Source of the DNA: Marinobacterium sp. LSUCC0821
GTDB lineage: Bacteria > Pseudomonadota > Gammaproteobacteria > Pseudomonadales > Balneatricaceae
DNA: 64,000 nt
Assembly: GCF_012848475.1 (NCBI RefSeq)
Contig: NZ_CP051666.1
Coordinates: forward strand, 2,296,825 to 2,360,824
Reading direction: 5' to 3'
Shown here: piece by piece, positions 42,188-51,865 of the stretch
How positions within the stretch are numbered: the stretch's first letter is position 1
Layout: each line of letters begins with the position of its first letter
Translations under genes and position numbers: made by a program
The notes under the pieces: model-generated
Database searches by the model: none
What the model was told of the DNA's origin: nothing
The model's input: the letters and a program-made list of their open reading frames with translations, nothing else

Positions 42188-43455
42188 TGTCCCAGATTAT
42201 TGCGTTAGTCGACTGCAACAACTTCTATGTCTCTTGCGAGCGTCTATTTAGGCCGGATCTAGTCGGTGTGCCGATGATTGTGCTCTCCAATAACGATGGT
42301 TGCGCCGTCGCTCGTAGTGCAGAAGCGAAAGCCCTTGGCATCAAGATGGGAGCGCCGCGCTTTAAGATAGAGGATGTTATTGAGGAGCATGATGTATGCA
42401 CCTTCTCATCTAACTACACCCTTTATGGTGATATCTCTGCGCGAGTGATGAATACCTTAGAGTCGATAGCGCCGAGGGTGTTTGTCTACTCCATTGATGA
42501 AGCGTTTATGGATCTTACTGGTCTACAAGCGAACTATTCGCTGGAGGAGTTTGGTCGATTCGCCAAGTATAAGGTTGAGAAGGATGTGGGTATTCCCGTC
42601 TGTGTCGGAATATCCACAACCAAGACCCTAGCAAAGCTTGCCAACAGAGGCGCTAAATCCTTTCCTGCAACTGGTGGTGTGGTCGATCTTACTGATCCTG
42701 AGCGACAGCGAAAGTTGATGGCTATTACTGAGGTGGGGGATATCTGGGGTGTGGGGCCGAGGATAGCAAAACGACTCAATGAGATGGGGATTCAAACGGC
42801 ACTAGAGTTGGCCGATGCGGATCCTAAATGGATTCGAAAACACTTTTCAGTGGTACTAGAGCGCACTCTAACTGAGCTTAATGGCACAGCCTGCATCCCC
42901 TTTGATGATCTACCGCCGGTTAAGCAGCAGATTGTCGTGTCGCGCTCGTTTGGTGAACGGGTGACGCAGCGTGCGGATATGCGCAAAGCGATTACCGGTT
43001 TTATTACCCGTGCAGCAGAAAAACTACGTAAAGAGCGACAAGTAGCCCAGCATTTGCAGGTTTTTTTACGTACCAGCCCTTTTGCTAAGCATGTGCCGCA
43101 CTACACTAACGCCACCAGTGAGCGCTTGGTTGTTCCGACCGCCGATACCCGAATACTGCTGGCCACAGCGATGCGTTTGATTGATCGTATCTGGGCGGAT
43201 GGATATGAGTTTGCCAAGGCGGGGGTCATGCTCAGTGATTTTTCAGATCCCAATAGAGTGCAGCAGACCCTTTTTGAGTGCGCTGAAGCAGATACGCGGA
43301 GTCGTTCATTGATGACAACCTTGGATGAGATTAATCGTAAAACGGGCTATGTTCAGTTTGCTCGCAAAGTGTCACCGGGGGCTTGGGAGATGAAGCGAGA
43401 GATGCTGTCGCCGCGATATACGACCAGTTGGTTAGAGCTACCAAGCGTTAAATAG
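42187..43455 (+). CDS. umuC: DNA polymerase V catalytic subunit UmuC
   Basis: Y-family translesion polymerase of 422 residues, the E. coli length. The catalytic motifs [15 protein letters not shown] (first Asp), [10 protein letters not shown] (Asp-Glu pair) and [17 protein letters not shown] are intact. The little-finger region ([15 protein letters not shown]) and C-terminal [24 protein letters not shown] follow. GTG start overlapping the umuD stop. No clamp-binding motif was verified. Confidence 0.96.
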   Translation: MSQIIALVDCNNFYVSCERLFRPDLVGVPMIVLSNNDGCAVARSAEAKALGIKMGAPRFKIEDVIEEHDVCTFSSNYTLYGDISARVMNTLESIAPRVFVYSIDEAFMDLTGLQANYSLEEFGRFAKYKVEKDVGIPVCVGISTTKTLAKLANRGAKSFPATGGVVDLTDPERQRKLMAITEVGDIWGVGPRIAKRLNEMGIQTALELADADPKWIRKHFSVVLERTLTELNGTACIPFDDLPPVKQQIVVSRSFGERVTQRADMRKAITGFITRAAEKLRKERQVAQHLQVFLRTSPFAKHVPHYTNATSERLVVPTADTRILLATAMRLIDRIWADGYEFAKAGVMLSDFSDPNRVQQTLFECAEADTRSRSLMTTLDEINRKTGYVQFARKVSPGAWEMKREMLSPRYTTSWLELPSVK

Positions 43456-43488
43456 TGAAAAAAATGTCGCTATATTTTTATTTAACCC

Positions 43489-43515
43489 CTTGAAAACGGG
43501 TGGAAGGCCCACACA
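43489..43515 (+). promoter_or_regulatory. Heat-shock (sigma-32 type) promoter for clpB
   Basis: CTTGAAA at 43489-43495, a 12-base spacer, then CCCACACA at 43508. The -35 is a perfect match to the sigma-32 consensus; the -10 is partial. It is 60 bases before the clpB start. Confidence 0.65.
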
Positions 43516-43574
43516 TAAGATGTAGAAAGATTAACAGGCCTTGCTTCGGGAGGCCGCTATCAGTGGAGGCTAAA

Positions 43575-46151
43575 ATGCGCCCAGATAAATTTACATCGAA
43601 ATTGCAGGAAGCGCTGTCAGATGCTCAGTCATTGGCAGTTGGAAAGGATCATAATCAGATTGAACCTATTCACCTGCTCGCCGCGTTACTAGAGCAGCGT
43701 GGTGGTTCAATTCGTCCATTACTAAAACAGGCCGGTGCTGAGTTGCCGCAACTGACACGCAAAGTCGGAGAGGCGTTTGATCGCCTACCGGTGGTGAGTG
43801 CGCCTGATGGTGATATTCGCCTATCTCAAGATATGGCTCGACTGTTCAACCTTACAGATAAGTTAGCGCAGCAGCGTGGCGATCAATTCATTGCCAGTGA
43901 GTTGGTGGTGCTAGCGATGCTGAGCGATAAAGGCGATGCCGGCAAGGTGCTAAAAGAGTCAGGCGTGACCCAAGAGCGTTTAGTTGAAGCTATTAACACA
44001 GTGCGTGGAGGTGAAGCGGTGATGGATGCCAATGCAGAAGAGAGTCGACAGGCGTTAGATAAATATTGTGTCGACCTTACTGAGCGTGCCGAGAGTGGCA
44101 AGCTCGATCCAGTGATTGGTCGAGATGATGAGATTCGTCGCACGATTCAGGTGCTCCAGCGTCGTACCAAAAACAACCCTGTCCTAATCGGTGAGCCAGG
44201 TGTCGGTAAAACAGCGATTGTTGAAGGTCTTGCACAGCGTATCGTGAATGGCGAAGTGCCAGAAGGTCTTAAACATAAGCGTGTCCTCTCTTTGGATATG
44301 GGGTCACTGATCGCTGGCGCTAAATTCCGTGGCGAGTTTGAAGAGCGACTTAAAGCGGTACTCAATGAGCTTTCGAAACAGGAGGGGCAGATTATCCTCT
44401 TTATCGATGAGCTACATACCATGGTGGGTGCCGGTAAGGGCGAGGGTGCGATGGATGCCGGCAATATGCTTAAGCCGGCCCTTGCGCGTGGCGAACTACA
44501 CTGTGTGGGTGCGACTACGTTGGATGAGTATCGCCAGTATGTAGAGAAAGATGCTGCGCTAGAGCGTCGCTTCCAGAAGGTCATTGTCGATGAACCATCA
44601 GAAGAGGATACCATCGCGATCCTACGTGGCTTGAAAGAGCGTTACGAAGTTCACCACGGTGTAGATATTACCGACTCCGCAATCATCGCATCGGCAAAGC
44701 TAAGTCAGCGTTACATAACCGATCGTCAGTTACCGGATAAGGCGATTGATTTGATCGATGAAGCGGCATCGCGCATCCGTATGGAGATGGACTCAAAGCC
44801 TGAAGAGATGGATCGTCTCGAGCGTCGTCTAATTCAGCTCAAGATGGAGCGTGAAGCGCTCAAGAAAGAGAAAGATGCAGCGGCTAAAAAACGTCTAGAA
44901 GAGCTAGAGGGTGTAATTGCCACTTTGGAGAAAGAGTTCTCTGATTTGGAAGAGATCTGGAAGGCAGATAAGGCAACACTCCAAGGCTCAAAACAGATTA
45001 AAGAGCAGCTGGATCAGGCGCGTATTGAGCTTGAGCAGGCACGTCGTGCGGGTGATCTTGCGAAGATGTCCGAAATTCAGTACGGCAAAATTCCAGAGCT
45101 AGAGCAGCAGCTACAAGCTGCAGACTCAAACGAAGATGCAGAAGCGGCGACTCAGCTGTTGCGCAATAAGGTGACCGAAGAGGAGGTTGCTGAGGTTGTG
45201 TCACGCTGGACCGGTATTCCAGTCAATAAAATGCTGGAAGGCGAGCGTGAAAAGCTACTGCGTATGGAAGATGAACTACACAAGCGTGTGGTAGGTCAGG
45301 CTGAAGCAGTAGAGGCGGTATCGAATGCCGTGCGTCGTTCACGCGCAGGGCTTGCTGACCCTAACCGTCCAAATGGCTCATTCCTCTTCTTAGGTCCAAC
45401 CGGTGTTGGTAAAACCGAGCTATGTAAGGCGCTAGCAAACTACCTGTTTGATACTGAAGAGGCGATGGTACGTATCGATATGTCTGAGTTCATGGAGAAG
45501 CACTCCGTGGCTCGTCTCATCGGTGCACCTCCGGGCTATGTCGGTTACGAAGAGGGTGGTTATCTAACCGAGGCTGTACGTCGTAAGCCGTACTCAGTGC
45601 TGCTGCTTGATGAGGTGGAAAAAGCACATCCGGATGTCTTCAATATCTTGTTGCAAGTGCTTGAGGATGGCCGCTTAACTGATGGCCAGGGCCGTACGGT
45701 CGATTTCCGTAACACCATTGTCGTGATGACCTCGAACTTAGGGTCAGACCTGATTCAAGGCTATACCGATGATCAGGATTACGAGCAGATGAAATCTGCT
45801 GTGATGGAGGTGGTTGGTATGCACTTCCGTCCTGAGGTGATCAACCGTATCGATGAGGTGGTGGTGTTCCATAGTCTGCGTAAAGAGCAGGTAGCGGGTA
45901 TTGCTGATATCCAGCTGGCGCGTCTACGTAAGCGCTTGGCTGAGTTTGAGCTCTCAATGACTCTGTCGGATGCGGCGATGACACAGCTTGTTGATGTCGG
46001 ATTTGAGCCAATCTACGGTGCAAGGCCATTGAAACGTGCTATCCAGCAATGGATCGAAAACCCATTGGCGCAGCGTCTACTAGCCGGTGATTTCCCGCCG
46101 GGATCTGCGATTGCAGTGGATGTTGAAGATGGGAAGTTTACTTTCCAGTAA
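43575..46151 (+). CDS. clpB: ATP-dependent chaperone ClpB
   Basis: Hexameric AAA+ disaggregase that works with DnaK. The start ATG 43575 (GGAGG upstream) gives [14 protein letters not shown] and 858 residues (E. coli 857). The N-domain is followed by AAA-1 (Walker [11 protein letters not shown], Walker [14 protein letters not shown]), the coiled-coil M-domain (about 400-530, [24 protein letters not shown]) and AAA-2 ([31 protein letters not shown]). An ATG at 43500 falls in the promoter. In E. coli it is directly after pgeF. Confidence 0.97.
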   Translation: MRPDKFTSKLQEALSDAQSLAVGKDHNQIEPIHLLAALLEQRGGSIRPLLKQAGAELPQLTRKVGEAFDRLPVVSAPDGDIRLSQDMARLFNLTDKLAQQRGDQFIASELVVLAMLSDKGDAGKVLKESGVTQERLVEAINTVRGGEAVMDANAEESRQALDKYCVDLTERAESGKLDPVIGRDDEIRRTIQVLQRRTKNNPVLIGEPGVGKTAIVEGLAQRIVNGEVPEGLKHKRVLSLDMGSLIAGAKFRGEFEERLKAVLNELSKQEGQIILFIDELHTMVGAGKGEGAMDAGNMLKPALARGELHCVGATTLDEYRQYVEKDAALERRFQKVIVDEPSEEDTIAILRGLKERYEVHHGVDITDSAIIASAKLSQRYITDRQLPDKAIDLIDEAASRIRMEMDSKPEEMDRLERRLIQLKMEREALKKEKDAAAKKRLEELEGVIATLEKEFSDLEEIWKADKATLQGSKQIKEQLDQARIELEQARRAGDLAKMSEIQYGKIPELEQQLQAADSNEDAEAATQLLRNKVTEEEVAEVVSRWTGIPVNKMLEGEREKLLRMEDELHKRVVGQAEAVEAVSNAVRRSRAGLADPNRPNGSFLFLGPTGVGKTELCKALANYLFDTEEAMVRIDMSEFMEKHSVARLIGAPPGYVGYEEGGYLTEAVRRKPYSVLLLDEVEKAHPDVFNILLQVLEDGRLTDGQGRTVDFRNTIVVMTSNLGSDLIQGYTDDQDYEQMKSAVMEVVGMHFRPEVINRIDEVVVFHSLRKEQVAGIADIQLARLRKRLAEFELSMTLSDAAMTQLVDVGFEPIYGARPLKRAIQQWIENPLAQRLLAGDFPPGSAIAVDVEDGKFTFQ

Positions 46152-46160
46152 CTCCTCGTT

Positions 46161-46195
46161 CCGGGGTCTGGCTTACCGCCTGACCCCGGTTTTTC
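46161..46195 (+). terminator. Intrinsic terminator after clpB
   Basis: CCGGGGTC (46161-46168) and GACCCCGG (46182-46189) pair around a 13-base loop, followed by TTTTT. Confidence 0.88.
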
Positions 46196-46250
46196 AGTTT
46201 TATTTGGTTTTTTAGAAGATCAAAAGCGAAAACCCAGCTGTAAGCTGGTC

Positions 46251-46866
46251 ATTGTTACTTTTCGCTTGCCCGAAAAGTAACCAAAAGGGGCACCCCGCTC
46301 CTTCGGCCTTCGGCACACTGCGCGCGAAGCAGTTTTTCTGAAGTCTTTTCTATCCTTCGCAAAGTCGGCTTCCTGCCTCCGTTGCTCATCGCGGACGTCC
46401 TGTCCACGCTAGAAAATCCCTTTAATCGAAAAACTACTCCGTGCTCGCTCTCAGTCGAGGGGGAATACTTGGCACTACGTAGCTACGTGAGTACCGGGGT
46501 CTGACCCTCTGCGGTCTGACCCCCACTATGTAGTTACGCTAAAAACTGTGGGAAACGCTGATAGAGTCGGGACAATCCGCGGAAGGATAGTTCCGGTGTT
46601 TTGCCCAATCAGCGATTGGCAGCAGAACCTCATGGCAAACCGAGTACATGTTCACGCCTGGCTAGGCGCCCGAAGGGATGCCAGCATGGAAGCTGGCATC
46701 CGAGCAGCGGGCACAGGGATGTGCGCTCTGTTCGGCGCGAAGGCGGGAATGTGTACGCAGGTGAAGTCCACCACCCAAAGCTAAGAATGGCTCCCCTTTC
46801 TCCCTTCGACCGCAGGGAGCGGGAGTCAGCTTTTGGTTACTTTTCGGGCAAACGAAAAGTAACAAT
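46251..46866. repeat. 616-bp element bounded by 37-bp hairpin-forming inverted repeats
   Basis: The left arm 46251-46287 and right arm 46830-46866 are inverted copies, 36 of 37 bases identical. Each arm also folds on itself (GTTACTTTTCG ... CGAAAAGTAAC around CTTGCC). Inside are further palindromes: GGATGCCAGC (46677-46686) / GCTGGCATCC (46692-46701), and GGGGTCTGACC ... GGTCTGACCCCC near 46500-46530. No ORF with gene-like composition or a ribosome site is inside. No flanking target duplication was recognised. It looks like a non-coding mobile or structured repeat rather than an insertion sequence with its own transposase. Confidence 0.6.
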
Positions 46867-46949
46867 GTCCTGTTCAAACAGGATATTCGCCCTTGCTCTT
46901 ACCAATGAGCTATCATTGCCATATTAAATACTCATTAGAGGCACGCACC

Positions 46950-47789
46950 TTGCTCAGCTACCAACACGGCTTTCACGCCGGCAACTTCGCCGATCTTCAT
47001 AAGCACCTTGTTTTATCGATGCTTCTTGAGGCGTTAAATAAGAAAGCGAAGCCTTGGAGCTACTTTGAGACACACTCTGGTCGTGGCTATTACGATCTAA
47101 GCTCTGAGCAGGCGCAGAAGACTGGTGAGTATCTGGACGGTGTTGCCAAGCTTTGGGGTAAAGATCAAAGCGCATTGGTGAATGGTTATCTGGATCGCGT
47201 AAAAGAGCTCTCTTTGGGAGAACAGTTAACGGCTTATCCTGGTTCGCCTATGTTGGCTGCAATGGCTGCCCGCGCGGATGATCGCCTGCATCTCATGGAG
47301 TTACATCCTCAGGAGATTGCCGAGTTGAAACGAGCGATGCGTCGTTTTTCTCAGGTTGGTGTGCATCATCGCGATGGGTATGAAGGGGTGTTGGGGCTGT
47401 TGCCACCGAAGCCTAATCGCGGATTAATTCTTATCGATCCTGCCTATGAGGTGAAAGATGAGTATCTCCAGGTTGCTGATTTCGTAGCTAAATCACTGCA
47501 ACGTTGGCCGAATGCGCAGTTGGCAGTTTGGTATCCATTGCTCTCGGCTGATCGTCATGAGGCGATGCTGACTAAAATTGCCGCTACTACTGAGTCAGTT
47601 GGTTTATATGACTCGCGGTTTATCGTTGCAGAGCCGCAGGAGAGGGGTATGTATGGTTCTGGGATGTTGCTGATTAACCCGCCTTGGCAGATTGATCAGC
47701 AGATCGAAAACGAATTACCAAAGGTGCTTGAGCAGTTAGATGCTCAAGCTCCTGAGTTGGTAACGAACTGGATTAGACGGTCCGCTTAG
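46950..47789 (+). CDS. rlmJ: 23S rRNA (adenine(2030)-N6)-methyltransferase
   Basis: Methylates A2030 of 23S rRNA. The TTG start at 46950, with GAGG eight bases upstream, gives MLSYQHGFHAGNFADLHKH, aligning with the known start of RlmJ; the ATG at 46893 would add 19 residues reaching back towards the repeat element. Motifs: YFETHSGRGYYDL and the catalytic LIDPAYEVKDEY (DPPY-type). Length 279 (E. coli 280). Convergent with the next gene, overlapping by four bases. Confidence 0.93.
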   Translation: MLSYQHGFHAGNFADLHKHLVLSMLLEALNKKAKPWSYFETHSGRGYYDLSSEQAQKTGEYLDGVAKLWGKDQSALVNGYLDRVKELSLGEQLTAYPGSPMLAAMAARADDRLHLMELHPQEIAELKRAMRRFSQVGVHHRDGYEGVLGLLPPKPNRGLILIDPAYEVKDEYLQVADFVAKSLQRWPNAQLAVWYPLLSADRHEAMLTKIAATTESVGLYDSRFIVAEPQERGMYGSGMLLINPPWQIDQQIENELPKVLEQLDAQAPELVTNWIRRSA

Positions 47790-48055
47790 TAGAGTGCCTG
47801 CTCATCTTTAACTACATCGATAAGTAGCTCTAGGAATAGCTCATCAGCTTCGCTTCGCTCTAAACCAATGTGGACACTGGTTTGGCCGTTTAGCTCATCT
47901 GCGATCAATTGCAGTGCATTCTCTTTGCCCATGTTGCGACGGGCGATCTCTTTGGCTACCGTGCAGATTTCGGGTTCAGCGAGAACTTTGCGAGTAAATC
48001 GCATCAACTCATCAATGACGCGCTCTTTGTGTTTAATATCAGAGATTGATGTCAT
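47786..48055 (-). CDS. Conserved-looking small protein of unknown function
   Basis: An 89-residue, mostly helical, soluble protein (MTSISDIKHKERVIDELMRF...) with no signal peptide or membrane span. AAGGAG lies a few bases upstream of the ATG on the minus strand, supporting a real gene. The acidic C-terminus (ERSEADELFLELLIDVVKDEQ) is notable. I do not recognise the family. Its 3' end overlaps the rlmJ stop by four bases in a convergent layout. Confidence 0.65.
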   Translation of the reverse strand: MTSISDIKHKERVIDELMRFTRKVLAEPEICTVAKEIARRNMGKENALQLIADELNGQTSVHIGLERSEADELFLELLIDVVKDEQALY

Positions 48056-48489
48056 GGTTTTTCTCCTTAAGACCTTCTTGAACTATAGCGCGCACCTTTT
48101 GGCTAGGCCAGTACTGCCGGCTAAATAATCCTGTTATTCACTTTGCACTCAAGATTTGCAGATTTAATCACGCTAACGGGCGAAAAACCTACTGTTTGTA
48201 GGTTGAACAATTTTCGCTGCAGTGCGAAAATTATCGGCTACCAATTTATGCATGTAACCCCGCATAAATGGTCTGTACAGGCTATCAAAGCATTACCCAG
48301 CTTAGGTCTCAGAAACTGCTGAAAAAGTGATCCTTGTTTTGGCGGTGTGGAGTGTTGTTGTTTTTCGCGCGATTCATACACCCTGAATCGTGTTTGCGGC
48401 GAATCCCGCAATCCTTAAATGCGCACTCGTTTTGACTACTGAAAATGACTTAAGTGCTGTTAAACAGCACAACTTAGAGGGTAAACAAA
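48056..48489. promoter_or_regulatory. Gene-free ilvI leader and control region
   Basis: No clear gene. Stem-loops seen: AACCTAC/GTAGGTT around 48187-48204, AATTTTCGC/GCGAAAATT at 48209-48232, GATTCA/TGAATC around 48371-48389 and GTGCTGTT/AACAGCAC at 48454-48470. No short peptide rich in Ile, Val or Leu codons was found, so classical attenuation is not supported. Confidence 0.45.
48454..48470. promoter_or_regulatory. 17-bp perfect palindrome before the ilvI ribosome site
   Basis: GTGCTGTT-A-AACAGCAC. It ends a few bases before AGAGGG, the likely ribosome binding site of ilvI, so it could act as an operator or as an RNA hairpin close to the start. Confidence 0.5.
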
Positions 48490-50205
48490 GTGGAACTACT
48501 TTCAGGCGCAGAAATGGTTGTACGCGCACTTCGTGATGAAGGCGTTAAGTACATCTACGGCTATCCCGGTGGCGCGTTGCTTCACGTATACGACGCGATC
48601 TTCCAGCAAGACGAAGTTGAGCACGTCTTGGTTCGTCATGAGCAGGCTGCTACACATATGGCAGACGCTTACGCACGTGCGACAAATAAGCCAGGCGTCG
48701 CACTAGTGACCTCAGGTCCTGGTGCTACCAACGCGGTAACCGGTATTGCGACCGCTTACATGGATTCTATCCCAATGGTTGTTATCACTGGCCAGGTAAT
48801 GAGCTACCTGATCGGTGAAGATGCATTCCAAGAGACCGACATGCTCGGTATCTCGCGTCCAATCGTTAAACACAACATGAGCGTACAGCGCCCAGAAGAT
48901 ATCCCGTCGGTTATCAAAAAGGCGTTCTACATTGCTCAGACAGGCCGTCCGGGTCCAGTTGTAGTTGATATCCCTAAAGATATGACAACACCAACTGAGA
49001 AGTTCCCGTATGAGTACCCTGCATCTGTCAAAATGCGTTCGTACAACCCTATCTCGCGTGGCCATAGCGGTCAGATCAAGAAAGCGGTTGATATGTTGCT
49101 TGCGGCTAAACGCCCAGTTATCTACACCGGTGGTGGTGTTATTCAGGGCGGCGCTAGCGAAGAGTTGATTAAACTTGCGCAGACGCTTAACTACCCAGTA
49201 ACTAACACCCTAATGGGTCTTGGTGGCTACCCAGGTACTGATCGTCAGTTCCTAGGTATGTTGGGTATGCACGGTAGCTACGAAGCGAACATGGCGATGC
49301 ACCACTCAGATCTAATTCTTGCAGTGGGTGCACGTTTTGATGACCGTGTAACCAATGGTACAGATAAGTTCTGTCCAACGGCACGTATTGTACATATCGA
49401 TATCGACCCTGCATCAATCTCTAAAACCATTAGTGTAGATGTGCCGATTGTTGGTCCTGCGAAGATGGTTCTCGAAGAGATGAACCAGTTGGTTGCAGAG
49501 GCAGGTGTAGTACCTGATGCTGAAGCAATCGGTACCTGGTGGAAACAGATCGAAGAGTGGCGTGGTCGTCACGGCGGTCGTTACGAGCTAGGTGACAAGA
49601 TGAAGCCTCAGCAAGTAATCGAGATGCTCTCTAAGGTGACTAACGGTGACGCATACGTCTGTTCTGACGTAGGTCAGCACCAGATGTTTGCTGCGCAGTA
49701 CTACAAGTTCAACAAGCCAAACCGTTGGATCAACTCTGGAGGTCTCGGCACCATGGGCTTCGGTCTACCTGCGGCTATGGGTATCAAGATGAACTTCCCA
49801 GATGCTGATGTTGCTTGTGTAACCGGTGAAGGTTCGATTCAGATGAACATTCAGGAGCTCTCTACCTGTAAGCAGTATGACTTGCCGGTGAAGATCATCA
49901 ACCTGAATAACCAGTCCCTAGGTATGGTTCGTCAGTGGCAGGATATGAACTATGAGTCTCGTCACTCACAGTCATACGTTAAAGCGCTTCCTGACTTCAT
50001 CAAGCTAGCTGAAGCTTATGGTCATGTTGGTATGCGCGTTGATCGTTACGAAGATCTTGAAGGTGCAATGCGTGAAGCGTTCGCAATGAAAGATCGTCTA
50101 GTGTTTATGGATATCTACGTTGACCCATTCGAGCACGTATACCCAATGCAGGTACCACGTGGCTCAATGCGCGATATGTGGCTTAACAAAACTGAGAGGA
50201 CTTAA
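48490..50205 (+). CDS. ilvI: Acetolactate synthase large subunit
   Basis: Thiamine-diphosphate enzyme that makes acetolactate or acetohydroxybutyrate for Val, Leu and Ile. The 571 residues include [18 protein letters not shown] (catalytic Glu), the [28 protein letters not shown] block, RFDDRVT and the ThDP motif [33 protein letters not shown] start with AGAGGG eight bases upstream. Three bases separate it from ilvH. The ilvIH-ilvC-pssA order of Pseudomonas is kept in outline. Confidence 0.96.
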   Translation: MELLSGAEMVVRALRDEGVKYIYGYPGGALLHVYDAIFQQDEVEHVLVRHEQAATHMADAYARATNKPGVALVTSGPGATNAVTGIATAYMDSIPMVVITGQVMSYLIGEDAFQETDMLGISRPIVKHNMSVQRPEDIPSVIKKAFYIAQTGRPGPVVVDIPKDMTTPTEKFPYEYPASVKMRSYNPISRGHSGQIKKAVDMLLAAKRPVIYTGGGVIQGGASEELIKLAQTLNYPVTNTLMGLGGYPGTDRQFLGMLGMHGSYEANMAMHHSDLILAVGARFDDRVTNGTDKFCPTARIVHIDIDPASISKTISVDVPIVGPAKMVLEEMNQLVAEAGVVPDAEAIGTWWKQIEEWRGRHGGRYELGDKMKPQQVIEMLSKVTNGDAYVCSDVGQHQMFAAQYYKFNKPNRWINSGGLGTMGFGLPAAMGIKMNFPDADVACVTGEGSIQMNIQELSTCKQYDLPVKIINLNNQSLGMVRQWQDMNYESRHSQSYVKALPDFIKLAEAYGHVGMRVDRYEDLEGAMREAFAMKDRLVFMDIYVDPFEHVYPMQVPRGSMRDMWLNKTERT

Positions 50206-50208
50206 ACG

Positions 50209-50700
50209 ATGCGTCATATCATTTCTGTTCTCTTGGAGAACGAACCAGGTGCTCTGTCACGTGTGGTAGGTCTCTTCTCGCAGCGTAACTTCAACATTGA
50301 ATCGTTGACGGTTGCGCCTACTGAAGACCCAACCCTATCTCGCCTAACGGTGACGACTCAGGGTAATGATCGTGTGGTTGAGCAGATCACAAAACAGCTT
50401 AACAAGCTTATCGATGTTGTTAAGGTGGTTGATCTATCTGAAGGCGAACATATCGAACGTGAATTGATGATGATCAAGCTGAAAGCGAACGGTCAGATGC
50501 GTGCTGAGATTAAGCGTACATGTGACATCTTCCGTGGACAGATCATCGATGTAACACCAAACACCTACACAGTGCAGTTGATAGGCGAGTCGAGCAAGCT
50601 TGATGCATTTATCACAGCATTGGGCACAGCTTCTATCATGGAAGTGGTGCGTTCAGGTGTCTCTGGTATTGCACGTGGCGAGAAGGTGCTTAGCATCTAA
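50209..50700 (+). CDS. ilvH: Acetolactate synthase small (regulatory) subunit
   Basis: Carries the valine-binding ACT domain, which activates and feedback-regulates the large subunit. MRHIISVLLENEPGALSRVVGLFSQRNFNIESL is the ACT signature; the C-terminal ACT-like domain follows from about residue 80. 163 residues, the same as E. coli IlvH. Followed by a strong terminator that cuts it off from the BMP-ABC genes. Confidence 0.97.
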   Translation: MRHIISVLLENEPGALSRVVGLFSQRNFNIESLTVAPTEDPTLSRLTVTTQGNDRVVEQITKQLNKLIDVVKVVDLSEGEHIERELMMIKLKANGQMRAEIKRTCDIFRGQIIDVTPNTYTVQLIGESSKLDAFITALGTASIMEVVRSGVSGIARGEKVLSI

Positions 50701-50717
50701 CAGTTTGATTTAAATAC

Positions 50718-50748
50718 AATCCCGGTTTTTTACCGGGATTTTTTTTGC
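50718..50748 (+). terminator. Intrinsic terminator after ilvH
   Basis: AATCCCGGT and ACCGGGATT pair around a five-base T loop and run into eight T residues. A textbook terminator, separating ilvIH from the transport operon. Confidence 0.95.
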
Positions 50749-50847
50749 TCCAAATTTGAGTCTTGTAGTTATTTCGATTTAGGAATAAGGTTGACCGCAG
50801 GGTTAAATAATAAATACCTCTAAAATTACAGTTCCAAGGGGATGTAT

Positions 50848-51852
50848 ATGAAAAAAGCACTACTGAAAACCTTAGCTCTTTCTGTTGTGGTGGCATCAGG
50901 CGCAGCGCAAGCTGCAGATCTAAATCCTGCTGTTGTCTTTGATATGGGCGGTAAGTTTGATAAATCGTTCAACCAGTCAGTTTATGATGGTATGGAGCGA
51001 TTCAAAAAAGAGTCTGGCCAGTCATACAAAGAGTTTGAAGTGACTAATGCATCTCAGCGCGAGCAGGCGATTCGTCGTTTTGCACAGCGCGGCGCCAACC
51101 CAATTATTAGTGTTGGTTTTGCCCAGGCTGCAGCAGTAGAAGTTGTTGCTGGCGAAAATCCCGATGTAAACATCACCTTGATCGACATGGTTGTTGATAA
51201 GCCAAACGTACAGTCTGTTGTCTTCAAAGAGGAACAGGGCTCTTTCCTTGTTGGTATGTTGGCGGCAATGAAATCTGCAACAGGTACCGTTAGCTTTGTC
51301 GGCGGTATGGATATTCCTCTAATTCGTCGCTTTGCTTGTGGTTACGCGCAGGGTGCACAGTACGTAAATAAAGACGTTAAAGTAATTTCAAACATGACGG
51401 GTACAACACCAAGTGCTTGGAATGATCCAGCAAAAGGTACAGAGCTAGCAGTGAGCCAGTTCGACCGTGGTTCTGATGTTGTGTTTGCTGCAGCGGGCGG
51501 TACCGGTGTTGGTGTATACCAGGCTGCTAAAGATGCTGGTAAATATGCAATCGGTGTCGATTCGAACCAGAACCATCTGCACCCAGGTACAATGCTGACT
51601 TCTATGGTTAAACGCGTCGATGTAGCGGCATATAACTCGCTGAAAGCGATGAAAGACGGTACTTGGAAGGGTGGCTTCCAGTCTCTTGGTCTGGCTGAGG
51701 GTGGTGTCGATTGGGCGCTTGATGAAAACAACAAAGCGCTGATTACTGCGGAGATGAAAGCGGCAGTTGATGCTGCGAAAGCTGACATCATCAGCGGTAA
51801 GATCACTGTCCACGACTACATGTCTGACAACACCTGTCCTGCACTCGACTAA
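50848..51852 (+). CDS. BMP-family purine/nucleoside-binding protein
   Basis: Periplasmic substrate-binding protein of the Med/BmpA/PnrA family, which bind purine nucleosides. The 334-residue precursor has signal peptide MKKALLKTLALSVVVASGAAQA with an Ala-x-Ala site and no lipobox Cys. The ligand-binding block FDMGGKFDKSFNQSVYDG is characteristic, with FKEEQGSFLVG and GVDSNQNHLHPGTMLTSMVKRV further on. ATG 50848 (AAGGGG six bases upstream) is chosen over 50842. First gene of a six-gene transport and catabolic operon. Confidence 0.92.
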   Translation: MKKALLKTLALSVVVASGAAQAADLNPAVVFDMGGKFDKSFNQSVYDGMERFKKESGQSYKEFEVTNASQREQAIRRFAQRGANPIISVGFAQAAAVEVVAGENPDVNITLIDMVVDKPNVQSVVFKEEQGSFLVGMLAAMKSATGTVSFVGGMDIPLIRRFACGYAQGAQYVNKDVKVISNMTGTTPSAWNDPAKGTELAVSQFDRGSDVVFAAAGGTGVGVYQAAKDAGKYAIGVDSNQNHLHPGTMLTSMVKRVDVAAYNSLKAMKDGTWKGGFQSLGLAEGGVDWALDENNKALITAEMKAAVDAAKADIISGKITVHDYMSDNTCPALD

Positions 51853-51865
51853 CAAGGAGTTGAGT

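Noticed and set aside
44147..44614. 155-codon antisense ORF inside clpB
   Set aside because: Mirror frame of a biased gene, rich in Ser/Pro/Arg, no start signal; clpB is intact over it.
46251..46866. Complete insertion sequence
   Set aside because: No transposase frame inside and no recognised target-site duplication outside the inverted repeats.
46548..46927. Two ORFs of 78 and 108 codons inside the hairpin-bounded element
   Set aside because: They run through the palindromes and the right inverted repeat, lack ribosome sites and have Cys/His/Arg-rich, non-protein-like composition.
48244..48330. Short peptides in the ilvI leader as an attenuator
   Set aside because: The possible 20-24-codon peptides are not enriched in Ile, Val or Leu codons and no terminator with a T run follows.
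51342..51806. 154-codon antisense ORF inside the BMP protein gene
   Set aside because: Low-complexity Ala/Ser/Pro mirror frame of a well-supported gene.
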